A stretch of 64,000 bases of DNA from Anderseniella sp. (GCA_030626025.1 DAOUPT010000006.1:30767-94766); one strand, 5' to 3'. Counted from the stretch's first letter, positions 23,754 through 34,430 are shown. Program-made: numbers and translations. Notes: a model not told the origin generated them from the sequence alone.

Positions 23754-25468
23754 GACTTGTCAGCCGCGTCGCTTGATGCGTTGTTGTCGCTCATGCCATT
23801 CTTGATCTTGTCCAAAATCTTGGCCAGCGCTTTTTTCTCCGGCTTGCTGTCACGGGCATGAGCCCATTGAAAACCAGCCTCAAGTTTGCGCCCGACCTTC
23901 CAGTAGGCATCGCCCAGATGGTCATTGATCGTCGGATCGCCCGGACGCAATTTTACCGCCCGCTCAAGCCGCTTGACCGCTTCCTCATATTTGCCAAGCC
24001 GGTAATGAGCCCAGCCGACAGAGTCAATAATAAAGCCATCGCGCGGTCTAAGGGCTGCTGCCTGCTCAACCATCTCAAGGGCTTCATCAAGGTTCTCGCC
24101 ACGGTCAATCCACGAATAGCCCAGATAATTGAGCACCGATGGCTGGGACGGGCGCAACTTCAACGCCATTTGAAAATCAGGTTCGGCCCGGCTCCATTGT
24201 CCGGCCCGCTCATGCGACATGCCACGATAATAATAAACCGCCCAGTGTTGGCGCTTTTTTTCTTTGACCCGAGCCAGCGCCAGGCTCAAAGCCTCTGCCG
24301 CCTCAACCCACTTTTCACGGCCATACAAAATACTGCCCTTGGTGCTCCAGGCCTGAAAATTATCAGGCTCGCGGGCAATCAGCCCATCCAGTCGAACAAT
24401 GGCTTCGTCCTGACGGTCGAGATTATCGAGATTGTTGGCGATCTGAATAGTGACATTGCTGTACAGCGGCGACGTTGGACCCACCGCAGAAAACGCATCA
24501 ATCGCCTTCTCGTACTGTTTGATGCTTTCATACACTTCAGCCAGAAGCACCTGGGCCACAGGCAGTTTGGGACGCATATACAAACTAAGCCGGGCATAAA
24601 TCAGTGCAACATTTGCGCTCTTGCGGCCAGACAGTGCGCCAGCCAGCGAGAACAGAACCTCAAACATCCCGTCTCGTGGCCGGGAAATTTTTTGCGGTGC
24701 TGGCTTATTGGCATCAAGAGCAGCCAGCCTTTGAACGATGATTGGGTTGCGCTCTGTAAGGGTCAGATAGTTGGTAAAAATCTTCCGTGCCTCTTCCTTG
24801 CGCCCGGCTCGCCACAAGAAGCTGCCATAGCTGTCCACCAGTCGCAACGAATTACCTGCCTTGCTCATTGCAGATTTGAAGCTCTTTTCCGCCTGGGCGC
24901 TATTGCCAAGATAGTCAGCGATATAAGCCTTGTGAGCTGCCTTGAATTTTGCCAGGTTTCCCTGATCATCCAATTTGTCCAGCGCCGCAAAAGCTTGTTT
25001 GTTTTTATTTGACGCGGCATATGTCCAGGCAATCAAAACCGAAGAGGTCAGCGCCCCGATCCGGTTCGGAGCAGCCTTGGAAAAATGCTTGCGGGCCGCT
25101 GTATAATTGTTGGCTATGACCTTGTTTAGCCCCAAAACAAAGCGGGCAAGTTGGTGGTCGGGCCTGTTTATTACAATCTGTTCGGCAAGCTCGATCGCCC
25201 GTGGCAGCTCTCCAGTGGTGACATTTAAAACAAATGCCCGCTCTAAAAGGACCTGATCGGTGGTGTTTTCGCCATAGGCACGGCTGTAATATTGCGCAGC
25301 CACGTCAAAATCTTTCTGGCGTGCCGCTGCCCTGCCAATCAGATAATTACTGGCATGGGAGGAAAATCCGATATCCTTGCCGCCATTGGTTGCAATAGCA
25401 GTTTGACTTGAAAGGAAAGTCCCTGTTGTCAGAAACAGGCTGATTATGAGTGCTTTTGATTTTTTCAT
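23750..25468 (-). CDS. Exported tetratricopeptide repeat protein
   Basis: A 572-residue protein with a signal peptide (MKKSKALIISLFLTTGTFLS). TPR helices fill the rest: early repeats around AAARQKDFDVAAQYYSRAYG, and well-formed ones toward the C-terminus such as GQWSRAEPDFQMALKLRPSQ and LGKYEEAVKRLERAVKLRPG. It is probably a periplasmic or lipoprotein-like assembly factor. The tail is acidic and Asp/Ser-rich. GGAAGT precedes the ATG. It forms an operon with ispE; the functional link is unclear, as in other genomes. Confidence 0.85.
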   Translation of the reverse strand: MKKSKALIISLFLTTGTFLSSQTAIATNGGKDIGFSSHASNYLIGRAAARQKDFDVAAQYYSRAYGENTTDQVLLERAFVLNVTTGELPRAIELAEQIVINRPDHQLARFVLGLNKVIANNYTAARKHFSKAAPNRIGALTSSVLIAWTYAASNKNKQAFAALDKLDDQGNLAKFKAAHKAYIADYLGNSAQAEKSFKSAMSKAGNSLRLVDSYGSFLWRAGRKEEARKIFTNYLTLTERNPIIVQRLAALDANKPAPQKISRPRDGMFEVLFSLAGALSGRKSANVALIYARLSLYMRPKLPVAQVLLAEVYESIKQYEKAIDAFSAVGPTSPLYSNVTIQIANNLDNLDRQDEAIVRLDGLIAREPDNFQAWSTKGSILYGREKWVEAAEALSLALARVKEKKRQHWAVYYYRGMSHERAGQWSRAEPDFQMALKLRPSQPSVLNYLGYSWIDRGENLDEALEMVEQAAALRPRDGFIIDSVGWAHYRLGKYEEAVKRLERAVKLRPGDPTINDHLGDAYWKVGRKLEAGFQWAHARDSKPEKKALAKILDKIKNGMSDNNASSDAADKS

Positions 25469-25618
25469 CTAACTTCCCGATTCGGCGTTTATATCTAGAA
25501 CAAAATAATAATAGACAATTTTGCTGGCGTATACTCACAATTCTCGTGTAGTGTCAGCTATCAAAAACATAGCGATGTTTATTTAGCATGTTTCCCAACA
25601 AGTCAGATTGTAAATTTA

Positions 25619-26533
25619 ATGAACTCCAATGCGTCTGTTATAGCAGAAATTCCAACTGTTAAAGATTACGTTCTTTTAACACTTCTGGCAGCGGTCTGGG
25701 GGGCAAGCTTTATGCTCATCAAAGTAGCGGTCGAAACAATTCCGGCCGTGCCCATGACCGCCGGACGCCTGACAATTGCAACCATTGTGATGTTTGCACT
25801 GGTTCTGGCATCGCGGCAAAAGTTTCCCCGCGGTGTGAAGGTTTGGGCAATGATGGCTGTGGTAGCGGTTTTGGGCAACGCTGCTCCCTTTGCCCTGATT
25901 TCTTGGGGCGAGGAAAGCGTTGATAGCGGATTGGCAGCAATCATGATGGCAGTGATGCCGCTCACCACGCTTCTTCTGGCTCACATCTTTACAGCTGATG
26001 AAAAGCTCAACCGCTGGAAGCTGGCCGGTGTCATGTTCGGCTTTGTTGGGCTGGTGGTGTTGATGGGGCCGGAAAGGCTGCTCACTTTGGGTGATGACGT
26101 GGTTCGTCAACTGGCCATTGTTCTGGCCGCTGTTTGTTATGGCATAACCAGTTTGGTTGTAAAATTTATAAAGGGTGTGCCAGCTCGCGCATTAACCGCT
26201 GGTGTCATGCTGATTTCCATGTTGATCATGGTGCCTTTCAGTTTTGTGGCTTTCGATCTGAGCCAGGTTTCCCCCTCAGCCTCTTCAATAATCGCGACTA
26301 TCATTCTCGGGGTTTTTCAAACTGCGCTTGCCGGTATTGGAGCCTATTTCATTATTCACAAACTCGGCGCGACGTTCTTTTCTCAGTTAAACTTTATAGT
26401 CCCGCTGTTTGGCGTCTTGTTTGGTTTCATATTCCTGTCCGAAAATCCTGGGTTTTATGCCTTGCTGGCGCTGGCAATAATTCTGGCCGGTATCGGTTTG
26501 GCGCGATATGGAATTCACAAATCGTTGCAGTGA
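25619..26533 (+). CDS. DMT-superfamily (EamA) transporter
   Basis: A 304-residue inner-membrane protein with ten predicted helices in two EamA halves. The first begins at VLLTLLAAVWGASFMLIKVA. The second includes ALAGIGAYFIIHKLGATFFS, NFIVPLFGVLFGFIFLSE and ends LALAIILAGIGLARYG. It is likely a metabolite or amino-acid exporter; the substrate cannot be read from sequence. A 150-bp AT-rich gap precedes it. Confidence 0.9.
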   Translation: MNSNASVIAEIPTVKDYVLLTLLAAVWGASFMLIKVAVETIPAVPMTAGRLTIATIVMFALVLASRQKFPRGVKVWAMMAVVAVLGNAAPFALISWGEESVDSGLAAIMMAVMPLTTLLLAHIFTADEKLNRWKLAGVMFGFVGLVVLMGPERLLTLGDDVVRQLAIVLAAVCYGITSLVVKFIKGVPARALTAGVMLISMLIMVPFSFVAFDLSQVSPSASSIIATIILGVFQTALAGIGAYFIIHKLGATFFSQLNFIVPLFGVLFGFIFLSENPGFYALLALAIILAGIGLARYGIHKSLQ

Positions 26534-26587
26534 TTTTGCATTTCAACTGTGATACATTCACATTCAAATATGTTTACAGGGAGAAAA

Positions 26588-27568
26588 ATGATGATGAAAT
26601 CGGTTTCAAGGCGCAGTGTTTTAGCGGGTGGTTCAAGCCTGATTGCCGCGCCATTTGTTTTGCCTGGCCTGACATCGCTAGCTGATGCCAAGGCCCCCAT
26701 GCTGGGTGCGCAACGGCCCAATCACTATCGCTTCAAATTTGGCAAGATGGAAATTACCACCATCAATGACGGGGCGTTCTATCTCGGTGGCCCGTTCCCG
26801 ATTTTTGGCACCGATCAATTTCCCGAAGATGTCGAAGAACTGGCAGTTGCCAATCATCTGCCGCCCAAGCGCATGGAAATTGGTTTTTCACCGGTCATTA
26901 TCAATACCGGCAATGAACTGATATTATTTGATACCGGCAACGGTGATCGGCGTGGTGAAAGTGCTGGACATTTGCAGGCAGCCATGAAGATCGCCGGTTT
27001 CACTGCTGACCAGATAGATATTGTCGTCCTCAGTCATTTTCATGCCGACCACATTGGCGGCGTCATGGCCGGTGGCAAGCTGGCGTTTCCTAATGCCCGC
27101 TATATTACCGGTGAAGTTGAGAGCAATTTCTGGTTGCATCCTGATCAGGAAGGTGGCCGGACCGGCAATACCCACAAATTGGCTATGATCAATGTCAAAC
27201 CAGTGGCTGATAACACCACCTTCATCAAGGATGGAGCAACAATTGCTTCGGGTATCACGTCACTGTTTGCCCCTGGCCATACGCCGGGCCACATGGCTTT
27301 TCATATTGAAAGCGAAGGAAAACGTATTTTCCTTGGTGCCGATTTTTGTAATCACTATGTCATGTCACTGCAAAACCCCGATTGGCATATGGCTTTTGAT
27401 ATGGAAAAAGAACAGGCTGGCCAAACTCGCCGCAAACTGCTTGATATGCTGGCCACTGAAAAAATACCCTTCACCAGCTACCACATGCCGTTTCCAGCTG
27501 TCGGCTATGTGGAGAAAAAGGACGACGGCTTTGTTTATGTGCCCGCCAGTTATCAATTAAATCTCTGA
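26588..27568 (+). CDS. Tat-exported metallo-beta-lactamase-fold hydrolase
   Basis: A 326-residue protein. The N-terminus SRRSVLAGGSSLIAAPFVLP is a twin-arginine signal. The MBL fold has the metal motif LSHFHADHIGGV near residue 150, then a His in FAPGHTPGHMAFHIE, an Asp in FLGADFCNH and a final His in SYHMPFPAVG. It is probably a periplasmic binuclear zinc hydrolase, of the type annotated as quorum-quenching lactonase or generic MBL; the substrate is unknown. AGGGAG sits just before the ATG. Its stop overlaps the convergent gene by 12 bases. Confidence 0.88.
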   Translation: MMMKSVSRRSVLAGGSSLIAAPFVLPGLTSLADAKAPMLGAQRPNHYRFKFGKMEITTINDGAFYLGGPFPIFGTDQFPEDVEELAVANHLPPKRMEIGFSPVIINTGNELILFDTGNGDRRGESAGHLQAAMKIAGFTADQIDIVVLSHFHADHIGGVMAGGKLAFPNARYITGEVESNFWLHPDQEGGRTGNTHKLAMINVKPVADNTTFIKDGATIASGITSLFAPGHTPGHMAFHIESEGKRIFLGADFCNHYVMSLQNPDWHMAFDMEKEQAGQTRRKLLDMLATEKIPFTSYHMPFPAVGYVEKKDDGFVYVPASYQLNL

Positions 27569-28144
27569 TTTGCGCCAATTGAGATAGTCGGCTTTGGTAT
27601 CAACATCATAACGGGTGTTGGCGTAGCCGACTTTCAAACCCTGGGCATTGTCCAGCGTGTCGGCCAGCGCATGCTCACTCGACCAGCGGACATTTTCGAA
27701 AATGGCCGGTATGCGTGGAGACCGCTGTGCGCCAACCAGCCAATACCCGCCATCACCGGCAGAACCAAACACCAGATCATTTGATCCCAATTGCCGGAAA
27801 GCACCTGCAACGTCGTTTGCAGTGATGAATGGAATATCCGTGCCGATGATAACAACCGGTCCCGGAGGCACAATATCAAAAATTCGTTGCATGCGCTCGC
27901 CAAGATTGCCCGGCCCTTGCGGGAAAGGCGTCACGTTCGCAGGCCAGTGATGTTCATAAAAAGCAGTGTCGGGTGCAACAGCAGCCAAGGTTTTCCAGCG
28001 CTGATCAGGCGCCAGAGTCCGCATGGTGCTGGACATCAGATGTCGATAAACCCCGGTGGCCCGCGCTACGCCGATGCTTTTGGCAAGGCGTGATTTAACC
28101 CGTCCGGCCACCGGCTGCTTGGCCATGATCACCAGATGCTTCAT
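27557..28144 (-). CDS. TIGR04282-type (DUF2064) sugar-nucleotide transferase-like protein
   Basis: A 195-residue GT-A-like protein. The start MAKQPVAGRVKSRLAKSIG, the central IIGTDIPFITANDV and the segment VFGSAGDGGYWLVG define the DUF2064/TIGR04282 family, often labelled arsenosugar biosynthesis. It overlaps the upstream TIGR04283-type gene by 4 bases; the pair is nearly always together. No arsenic methyltransferase is nearby, so the arsenosugar label should not be taken literally. Confidence 0.85.
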   Translation of the reverse strand: MKHLVIMAKQPVAGRVKSRLAKSIGVARATGVYRHLMSSTMRTLAPDQRWKTLAAVAPDTAFYEHHWPANVTPFPQGPGNLGERMQRIFDIVPPGPVVIIGTDIPFITANDVAGAFRQLGSNDLVFGSAGDGGYWLVGAQRSPRIPAIFENVRWSSEHALADTLDNAQGLKVGYANTRYDVDTKADYLNWRKSEI

Positions 28145-28818
28145 TGATATCTATCCAGAATTTTGTCCGGCGCGATACCGGCAAACCACAACATCAGACA
28201 TTTCGCATTACGCGCCATCCGCACGATGTAACCATCGCGTTTGTAGCGTTCGGCACTTGTGGTGGCAGTGGTTTGAAAATAGTGCAGTCGCGAGCGGCCA
28301 ATGCGCCTGATGATATCCACATCTTCCATCAGCACCAACGGCTTGAACCCTCCAATCTCGTCATATAGATGACGTGAAATCAGCAATCCCTGATCACCGT
28401 AGGGCAGGGAAAAGAGCTTGCAACGCAGTTTGACAATTGTCTCCAATATTCGCGCCCGCCGTCGCCGGTCATCAAGCGCAAAACGAAACACGGCGGCTTT
28501 ATGCCTGTCATTGTCGCGGATAAATTCACCAACCTCATCAATCCAGCTTTCGGCCAAAACCGTGTCGGAATGTAAAAACAGCAACCAGTCTGCCTTGGCC
28601 GACTTGCCACCCTGAACCAATTGCGGGCCGCGCCCTTTTTCAGTCGTGATAACATTAGCCCCGGCCTCATCGACAATGGCCAGCGTCTCATCCCCGGAGC
28701 CACCATCAATCACCACCAGTTCCTTGACCAGACCGACAATCGCACCGGGAACGAGGGCGCTTAGAGTTCCAGGCAAATGGCTGGCCGCATTCAGCGTTGG
28801 GATGATTATAGAAAGCAT
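28141..28818 (-). CDS. TIGR04283-type family 2 glycosyltransferase
   Basis: About 225 residues. The GT2 fold is clear from MLSIIIPTLNAASHLPGTLS, ELVVIDGGSGDETLAIVDEA, WLLFLHSDTVL and GDQGLLISRHLYDEIGGF. It is the usual partner of the following TIGR04282-type gene, which its stop overlaps. A start at 28839 is possible; neither position has a good ribosome binding site, and 28818 matches the family start. Confidence 0.85.
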   Translation of the reverse strand: MLSIIIPTLNAASHLPGTLSALVPGAIVGLVKELVVIDGGSGDETLAIVDEAGANVITTEKGRGPQLVQGGKSAKADWLLFLHSDTVLAESWIDEVGEFIRDNDRHKAAVFRFALDDRRRRARILETIVKLRCKLFSLPYGDQGLLISRHLYDEIGGFKPLVLMEDVDIIRRIGRSRLHYFQTTATTSAERYKRDGYIVRMARNAKCLMLWFAGIAPDKILDRYQ

Positions 28819-28900
28819 GACAGGCTGATAGCATATCATGCCGCCGGAGGTGAAATAAATATGTTCTTGTAATGTTCTCGTTTTGCGTTATGTTTGATCC

Positions 28901-30031
28901 ATGGAATCACTTGCTATCAAACAATCCAGACTAGGTCTGAAATCGCCGCGCCCTTTTAATCCAATGCTGGTGCCGGGGCACAGTCGCGGCCGTGGTGCCC
29001 GCTCAAACGTGTCAGGTCGTCATGAACGGATACAACGTTCAATATTTGATGATGGCTGGAACAGTATTGAAGAACTACCCAGACTCAAAACAACTGTCAG
29101 CGTGGAAAAAGCCAAATCGATTATCAGTAAAAACCAGTCTCCCGATTTATGGTTTGATCGTTCGGTTAACCCTTACCGGGGTTGTGAACACGGCTGTGTT
29201 TATTGTTACGCCCGCCCGAGCCATGCTCATATGGGCCTGTCGCCGGGGTTGGATTTCGAGGCCAAACTGTTTGCCAAAACCAATGCCGCAGATGTGTTGC
29301 GCCAAACCTTTTGTAAAAAGAGCTATCAACCCAAAACCATCATGTTGGGTTCCAATACAGATGTCTATCAACCGATTGAACGACAATATCGCCTGACCAG
29401 AGAAATTCTTGAGGTCATGCTGGAGTTTTCCCACCCCGTTGCCATTGTTACCAAATCAGCATCGATTTTGCGGGATCTGGATTTATTGAAAGCGTTAGCT
29501 GAAAAGAATTTGGTCAAAGTGGCCATTTCAATCACCAGTCTTGATCACAAACTATCAAGGTCTATAGAGCCAAGAGCTTCCGCACCGGGCAAACGTCTGC
29601 AAGCAATGGAAATGCTGGCAAAATCGGGCGTTCCAACAAGCGCTCTGGTCGCACCAGTTATTCCTGCGGTAAATGATCATGAGATTGAAAAAATTCTTGG
29701 CGCGGTTTCAGTAACCGGTGCCAGCGAGGCCGGTTTTACCATGTTGCGACTGCCCGCCGAAGTGCGTCCGCAATTTAAAGAATGGCTGATGGCTGAAATG
29801 CCGGATCGCGCTGCCCATGTGATTTCACTGGTGCGCAGTTTGCATGATGGCAAAGACTACGATTCAAGCTGGGGGCAGCGCCGTCGTGGCAGCGGTCCCT
29901 ATGCATGGTCCATCGCCCGCCGGTTCGAGTTGGCGGCAAAACGTCTGAAACTTAATCTTTCACCGGTAAAATTAGCAACTGACAGATTCACTAGACCACC
30001 ACAAATTGGCGAACAACTGCCACTATTCTAA
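28901..30031 (+). CDS. PA0069-family radical SAM protein
   Basis: A 376-residue radical SAM enzyme. The cluster motif C-x3-C-x2-C is at residues 95, 99 and 102 in YRGCEHGCVYCYARPSH. Other family segments are MLGSNTDVYQPIE, EVMLEFSHPVAIVTKSA and FTMLRLPAEVRPQFKEWL. SplB-like relatives act on DNA, but the reaction of this family is unknown to me. It is followed after 20 bases by rnhB, and the order radical SAM-rnhB-ccrM is conserved in the order. Confidence 0.9.
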   Translation: MESLAIKQSRLGLKSPRPFNPMLVPGHSRGRGARSNVSGRHERIQRSIFDDGWNSIEELPRLKTTVSVEKAKSIISKNQSPDLWFDRSVNPYRGCEHGCVYCYARPSHAHMGLSPGLDFEAKLFAKTNAADVLRQTFCKKSYQPKTIMLGSNTDVYQPIERQYRLTREILEVMLEFSHPVAIVTKSASILRDLDLLKALAEKNLVKVAISITSLDHKLSRSIEPRASAPGKRLQAMEMLAKSGVPTSALVAPVIPAVNDHEIEKILGAVSVTGASEAGFTMLRLPAEVRPQFKEWLMAEMPDRAAHVISLVRSLHDGKDYDSSWGQRRRGSGPYAWSIARRFELAAKRLKLNLSPVKLATDRFTRPPQIGEQLPLF

Positions 30032-30051
30032 AAATGTTCTAAAAGCAGGAC

Positions 30052-30690
30052 ATGAACCAAATTGATTCGAAAAAGCAAAAACCGGATTTTTCTTTTGAAA
30101 CGGTCCACCTTGATGCCGGGCGTAGTCCGGTTGCCGGTGTAGATGAGGCCGGGCGAGGCCCGTGGGCCGGACCGGTGGTGGCTGCAGCCGTTATACTCGA
30201 CCGGGACAATATCCCCGAAGGGCTGAATGATTCGAAAAAACTGACTGAAGCGCGACGTGAGGTATTATTTGATCAAATTCGCGAAACGTCCGAGTTTGGC
30301 ATCGGCATTATTGAGGCATCTGAAATCGATCGGATCAATATTCTCCAGGCAACTCTGCAAGCCATGAGCAATGCAATTGCAGAGTTGCCCCGTCCACCGA
30401 TGGTCGCGCTGATTGATGGCAACAAGGCCCCGCCATTGGAATACCAAAGCGAGACTATCAAAAAGGGCGATGCCCGCTCGCTTTCAATCGCTGCTGCTTC
30501 AATCATCGCAAAAGTCACCCGCGACCGCATGATGAAAGAACTCGATCTACAATTTCCCGGTTATAGTTTTGCCCGTCACAAAGGCTATGGCACGGCTATT
30601 CATGCCGCTGCCCTTGAAAAACTTGGCCCGTGCCCGCAACACCGCAAGTCCTTTGCCCCGATCAGAGCGTTGTTGCTCAAGTCAAAATGA
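30052..30690 (+). CDS. rnhB: Ribonuclease HII
   Basis: A 212-residue enzyme with the acidic DEAGRG motif (residues 31-36 in GVDEAGRGPWAGPVVAAA). Further active-site acids lie in LNDSKKLTEARRE and ALIDGNKAP, with KGDARSLSIAAASIIAKVTR and GYGTAIHAAALEKLGPCPQH at the C-terminus. It removes ribonucleotides and RNA primers from DNA hybrids. Confidence 0.95.
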   Translation: MNQIDSKKQKPDFSFETVHLDAGRSPVAGVDEAGRGPWAGPVVAAAVILDRDNIPEGLNDSKKLTEARREVLFDQIRETSEFGIGIIEASEIDRINILQATLQAMSNAIAELPRPPMVALIDGNKAPPLEYQSETIKKGDARSLSIAAASIIAKVTRDRMMKELDLQFPGYSFARHKGYGTAIHAAALEKLGPCPQHRKSFAPIRALLLKSK

Positions 30691-30766
30691 CTCGAGTTTA
30701 TCAATCCTGTTAACCATAAAACCCAAACAGGGTTCCCTCAGGACTCGCCAGACTCCATTGTGATTC
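30689..30766 (+). promoter_or_regulatory. Cluster of four GANTC sites and a CtrA half-site upstream of ccrM
   Basis: GACTC at 30689, 30742 and 30751 and GATTC at 30762 are all within 170 bp upstream of ccrM, where chance would give well under one. TTAACCAT, a CtrA half-site form, lies at 30710-30717. In Caulobacter, ccrM transcription depends on CtrA and on GANTC methylation in its leader. Confidence 0.6.
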
Positions 30767-30820
30767 TTGTGAGTTGAGTTAAGTGCATTTCCCGAAAAGT
30801 GGAAACCGGTTTTCGGATGA

Positions 30821-31963
<1,143 letters not shown>

Positions 31964-31975
31964 GTCGACGTCGGA

Positions 31976-32992
31976 CTAACCCTTTAGAACGTCAGACCCA
32001 AACGCTTCGACCAATACTTTTTTCATCACCGTCGGTAGAGCCTTGCCTGCCAGTTGATTTAGAGCCACCCATTCATGGGTGCTTGAGTCACGAATTTCAG
32101 CTTCGTTGATTGTGTCACTGGTAATAACTTCCAGCATCAGGTGAAAATGGGTAAAGGTGTGTTCAATCATTTTAACCGCGGTTGATTCGCCCTCAAGCCA
32201 TTCGCTGCAAGGCACCTCGAGCATGCCGCCCAGCAAGCCTTTTACCGGTCGCCGCCGCAGCAAAACAGCGCCATCTTCACGCTGAACCACAAAAGCTTTC
32301 CCGCAACGGGTTGGCCTCGGTTTTTTCGGTATTTTGCGTGGCAAAGTGCTGGCGATACCTTTCTTCAACCCCCGGCACTCTGTTGCAAGCGGGCAGATGG
32401 TGCAATTTGGCGACCGCGGCGTACACACCGTTGCACCAAGGTCCATCATGGCCTGGGCAAAATCACCAGCCCGTTGTTGCGGCACAAGAACAATGGCCCT
32501 CTTGTGGATCAAAGGTTTTGAATCAGGTAGCGGTGCCTCAATCGCATAGTAACGCGATAAAACCCGTTCAACATTGCCGTCCACCGCTGCAACCGACTGG
32601 TCAAAGGCAATCGCAGCAATCGCTCCGCCCGTGTAAGGACCGATACCCGGCAACTTTTGCAACTCAACAATAGTTTGAGGGAAAAACCCACCATGCTGGC
32701 CAGCAATGATTTTTGCGCAGGCATGCAGATTTCGCGCCCGGGCATAATAACCAAGCCCGGCCCATGCTGCCAGAATATCGTTGAGTTCAGCGCCTGCCAT
32801 TGTATCGACATCAGGCCAGAGCCGCAGGAATTTCAAAAAATAACTTTTAACCGTCGCAACCGTGGTTTGCTGCAACATAATTTCAGACAGCCAGACGTGG
32901 TAAGGGTCCGGCACCTGTCCGTATGCGGCTCGCCAGGGCAATTCACGGCGGTGCTTGTCATACCAGGTCAGTATTTTATGCTGAAAATCCAA
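31976..32992 (-). CDS. mutY: A/G-specific adenine glycosylase
   Basis: A 338-residue DNA repair enzyme. It shows WLSEIMLQQTTVATV with the catalytic Glu, the helix-hairpin-helix LPGIGPYTGGAIAAIAF then AVDGNVERVLSRY with the catalytic Asp, the 4Fe-4S ligands C-x6-C-x2-C-x5-C in CTPRSPNCTICPLATEC, and a C-terminal NUDIX-like 8-oxoG recognition domain. The start is a TTG at 32992; I see no in-frame ATG upstream before a stop. It is divergent from dciA. Confidence 0.93.
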   Translation of the reverse strand: MDFQHKILTWYDKHRRELPWRAAYGQVPDPYHVWLSEIMLQQTTVATVKSYFLKFLRLWPDVDTMAGAELNDILAAWAGLGYYARARNLHACAKIIAGQHGGFFPQTIVELQKLPGIGPYTGGAIAAIAFDQSVAAVDGNVERVLSRYYAIEAPLPDSKPLIHKRAIVLVPQQRAGDFAQAMMDLGATVCTPRSPNCTICPLATECRGLKKGIASTLPRKIPKKPRPTRCGKAFVVQREDGAVLLRRRPVKGLLGGMLEVPCSEWLEGESTAVKMIEHTFTHFHLMLEVITSDTINEAEIRDSSTHEWVALNQLAGKALPTVMKKVLVEAFGSDVLKG

Positions 32993-33114
32993 AGGAAACG
33001 CCTACATTAAAAAATTGAAAGTATCATTCCCAGTGCTTGCACGCTAGAATGTTATCAGGCAGCCCACAGTTTTAAACTATAACAGCTGCGCAATTGGTCA
33101 TTTAAGGTGCCGTG

Positions 33115-33627
33115 ATGAAGGCAGTCGGGAAACATTTCGCCAAGGTTGCTGAGAAAGCCTACGCCCGTCACGGTACAGCCTGGGCCGGACTTTTAAGCAA
33201 TTGGCGCAGCATTGTCGGTGAACCGCTTTGTGATATCTGCGCGCTGGAAAAAGTAACCTGGCCTGGTCAAATAAGAGGCCAATCAAGTGAACTGGCAAGC
33301 GAGCGGGCGGCGCGCAGCAAGCATCAGAAAATCGGCGGGACGCTTGTCATTAAAGTTGCTTATGGCCGCGCTTTGGAGATACAGCACATGACCCCGCAAA
33401 TTATTGACAGAATTAACGCCTATTATGGCTATAGCGCCATTGCGCAGATCAAGATTATACAGGGAAAAATAGAAAGACCGACAATCATTCAAAAACAAGT
33501 TCTGTCGCCACTCGCCCCGGCAAAAAGCGAACAGCTTGATCAACAGATGAACGGCATCGAGAATGACGGATTGAAAGATGCCCTGCGCCATCTGGCAAAA
33601 GGCGTTCTTTCAAGATCGGCCACCTAG
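33115..33627 (+). CDS. dciA: DciA-family (DUF721) protein, probable replicative helicase loader
   Basis: About 170 residues. The DUF721 core is visible as WAGLLSNWRSIVGEPLCDIC, LVIKVAYGRALEIQHMTPQI and DRINAYYGYSAIAQIKI, followed by a low-complexity C-terminal tail. DciA loads or recruits DnaB in bacteria lacking DnaC. AAGG lies upstream; the GTG at 33112 immediately before the ATG is an alternative start. The gene is followed by the DsbA-like gene and smc, the conserved order. Confidence 0.85.
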   Translation: MKAVGKHFAKVAEKAYARHGTAWAGLLSNWRSIVGEPLCDICALEKVTWPGQIRGQSSELASERAARSKHQKIGGTLVIKVAYGRALEIQHMTPQIIDRINAYYGYSAIAQIKIIQGKIERPTIIQKQVLSPLAPAKSEQLDQQMNGIENDGLKDALRHLAKGVLSRSAT

Positions 33628-33694
33628 GTGGCTTCTCCACAGGATTATTTAAAATATTGTTTAAAACCACAACATCTAGTAGATAGGTAAGATA

Positions 33695-34372
33695 ATGAAA
33701 CTAAATCGACGAAATATGATCGCAGGCAGTGCTGTCGTTGCAGCTATTGGCACTTTTTCTTTTCTTGGAAACAGTAATGATCCCGGCGTGTCCTTTATGC
33801 CCGGTGTAACATCTGCTCATGCAGCCGATGCTGATCCGGTCGCGATACTTGCTGCACCTGCGTTGGGTGACCGGTTTTTAGGCAAGGCTGATGCGCCAGT
33901 GACAATTGTTGAATATGCCTCAGCAACCTGCGTCCACTGCGCCAATTTTCATTCCGGTACATTTGTCGCCCTGAAAAAGGATTACATCGACACCGGTAAA
34001 GTACGGTTTATTTTCCGGGAATTCCCGTTTGATGATCTGGCATTGGCAGCTTTTATGCTCGCCCGTTGCGCGCCGGAAGATAAGTATTTTCCAATGCTGG
34101 ACGTGATTTTTGAGCGGCAACAGACCTGGACGCGCAACAATCCACGCGATGAACTGTTGAAAATCGCAAAACTTGCTGGCTTTACCGAGGAAAGTTTTGA
34201 TAAATGCCTCAAGAATGTGGACGTGGCGAAAGGCATTAGCGAGATTCGCGATACAGGGAGTAAAGAATTCGGTGTGAATTCCACACCTACGTTTTTTATA
34301 AATGGCAAGATTCTTTCCGGAAACGCGCCAATTGAGAGTTTCAAAAAGCTGATCGACGCTGCTCAAGGCTAG
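33695..34372 (+). CDS. DsbA-family thiol:disulfide oxidoreductase
   Basis: A 225-residue exported protein. The N-terminal segment includes RRNMIAGSAVVAAIGTFSFL, a signal sequence with an Arg pair. The thioredoxin-like domain has ATCVHCANFH, a CVHC active site near residue 80, KVRFIFREFPFDDLALAAF and the cis-Pro loop GVNSTPTFFINGKIL. It forms or isomerises disulfides in the periplasm. It is relevant to the window because of the very Cys-rich exported proteins near 3 kb, though it is not linked to them. Confidence 0.9.
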   Translation: MKLNRRNMIAGSAVVAAIGTFSFLGNSNDPGVSFMPGVTSAHAADADPVAILAAPALGDRFLGKADAPVTIVEYASATCVHCANFHSGTFVALKKDYIDTGKVRFIFREFPFDDLALAAFMLARCAPEDKYFPMLDVIFERQQTWTRNNPRDELLKIAKLAGFTEESFDKCLKNVDVAKGISEIRDTGSKEFGVNSTPTFFINGKILSGNAPIESFKKLIDAAQG

Positions 34373-34430
34373 GTAACACACAAAAAGCAAGTGTGAGCCT
34401 CAATTTAGCAGCCCGGTCAAAAGGGGTTAA

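Noticed and set aside
23858..25012. 384-codon plus-strand frame
   Set aside because: It lies opposite the TPR protein gene, whose repeats, signal peptide and coupling to ispE are convincing. The antisense product resembles nothing.
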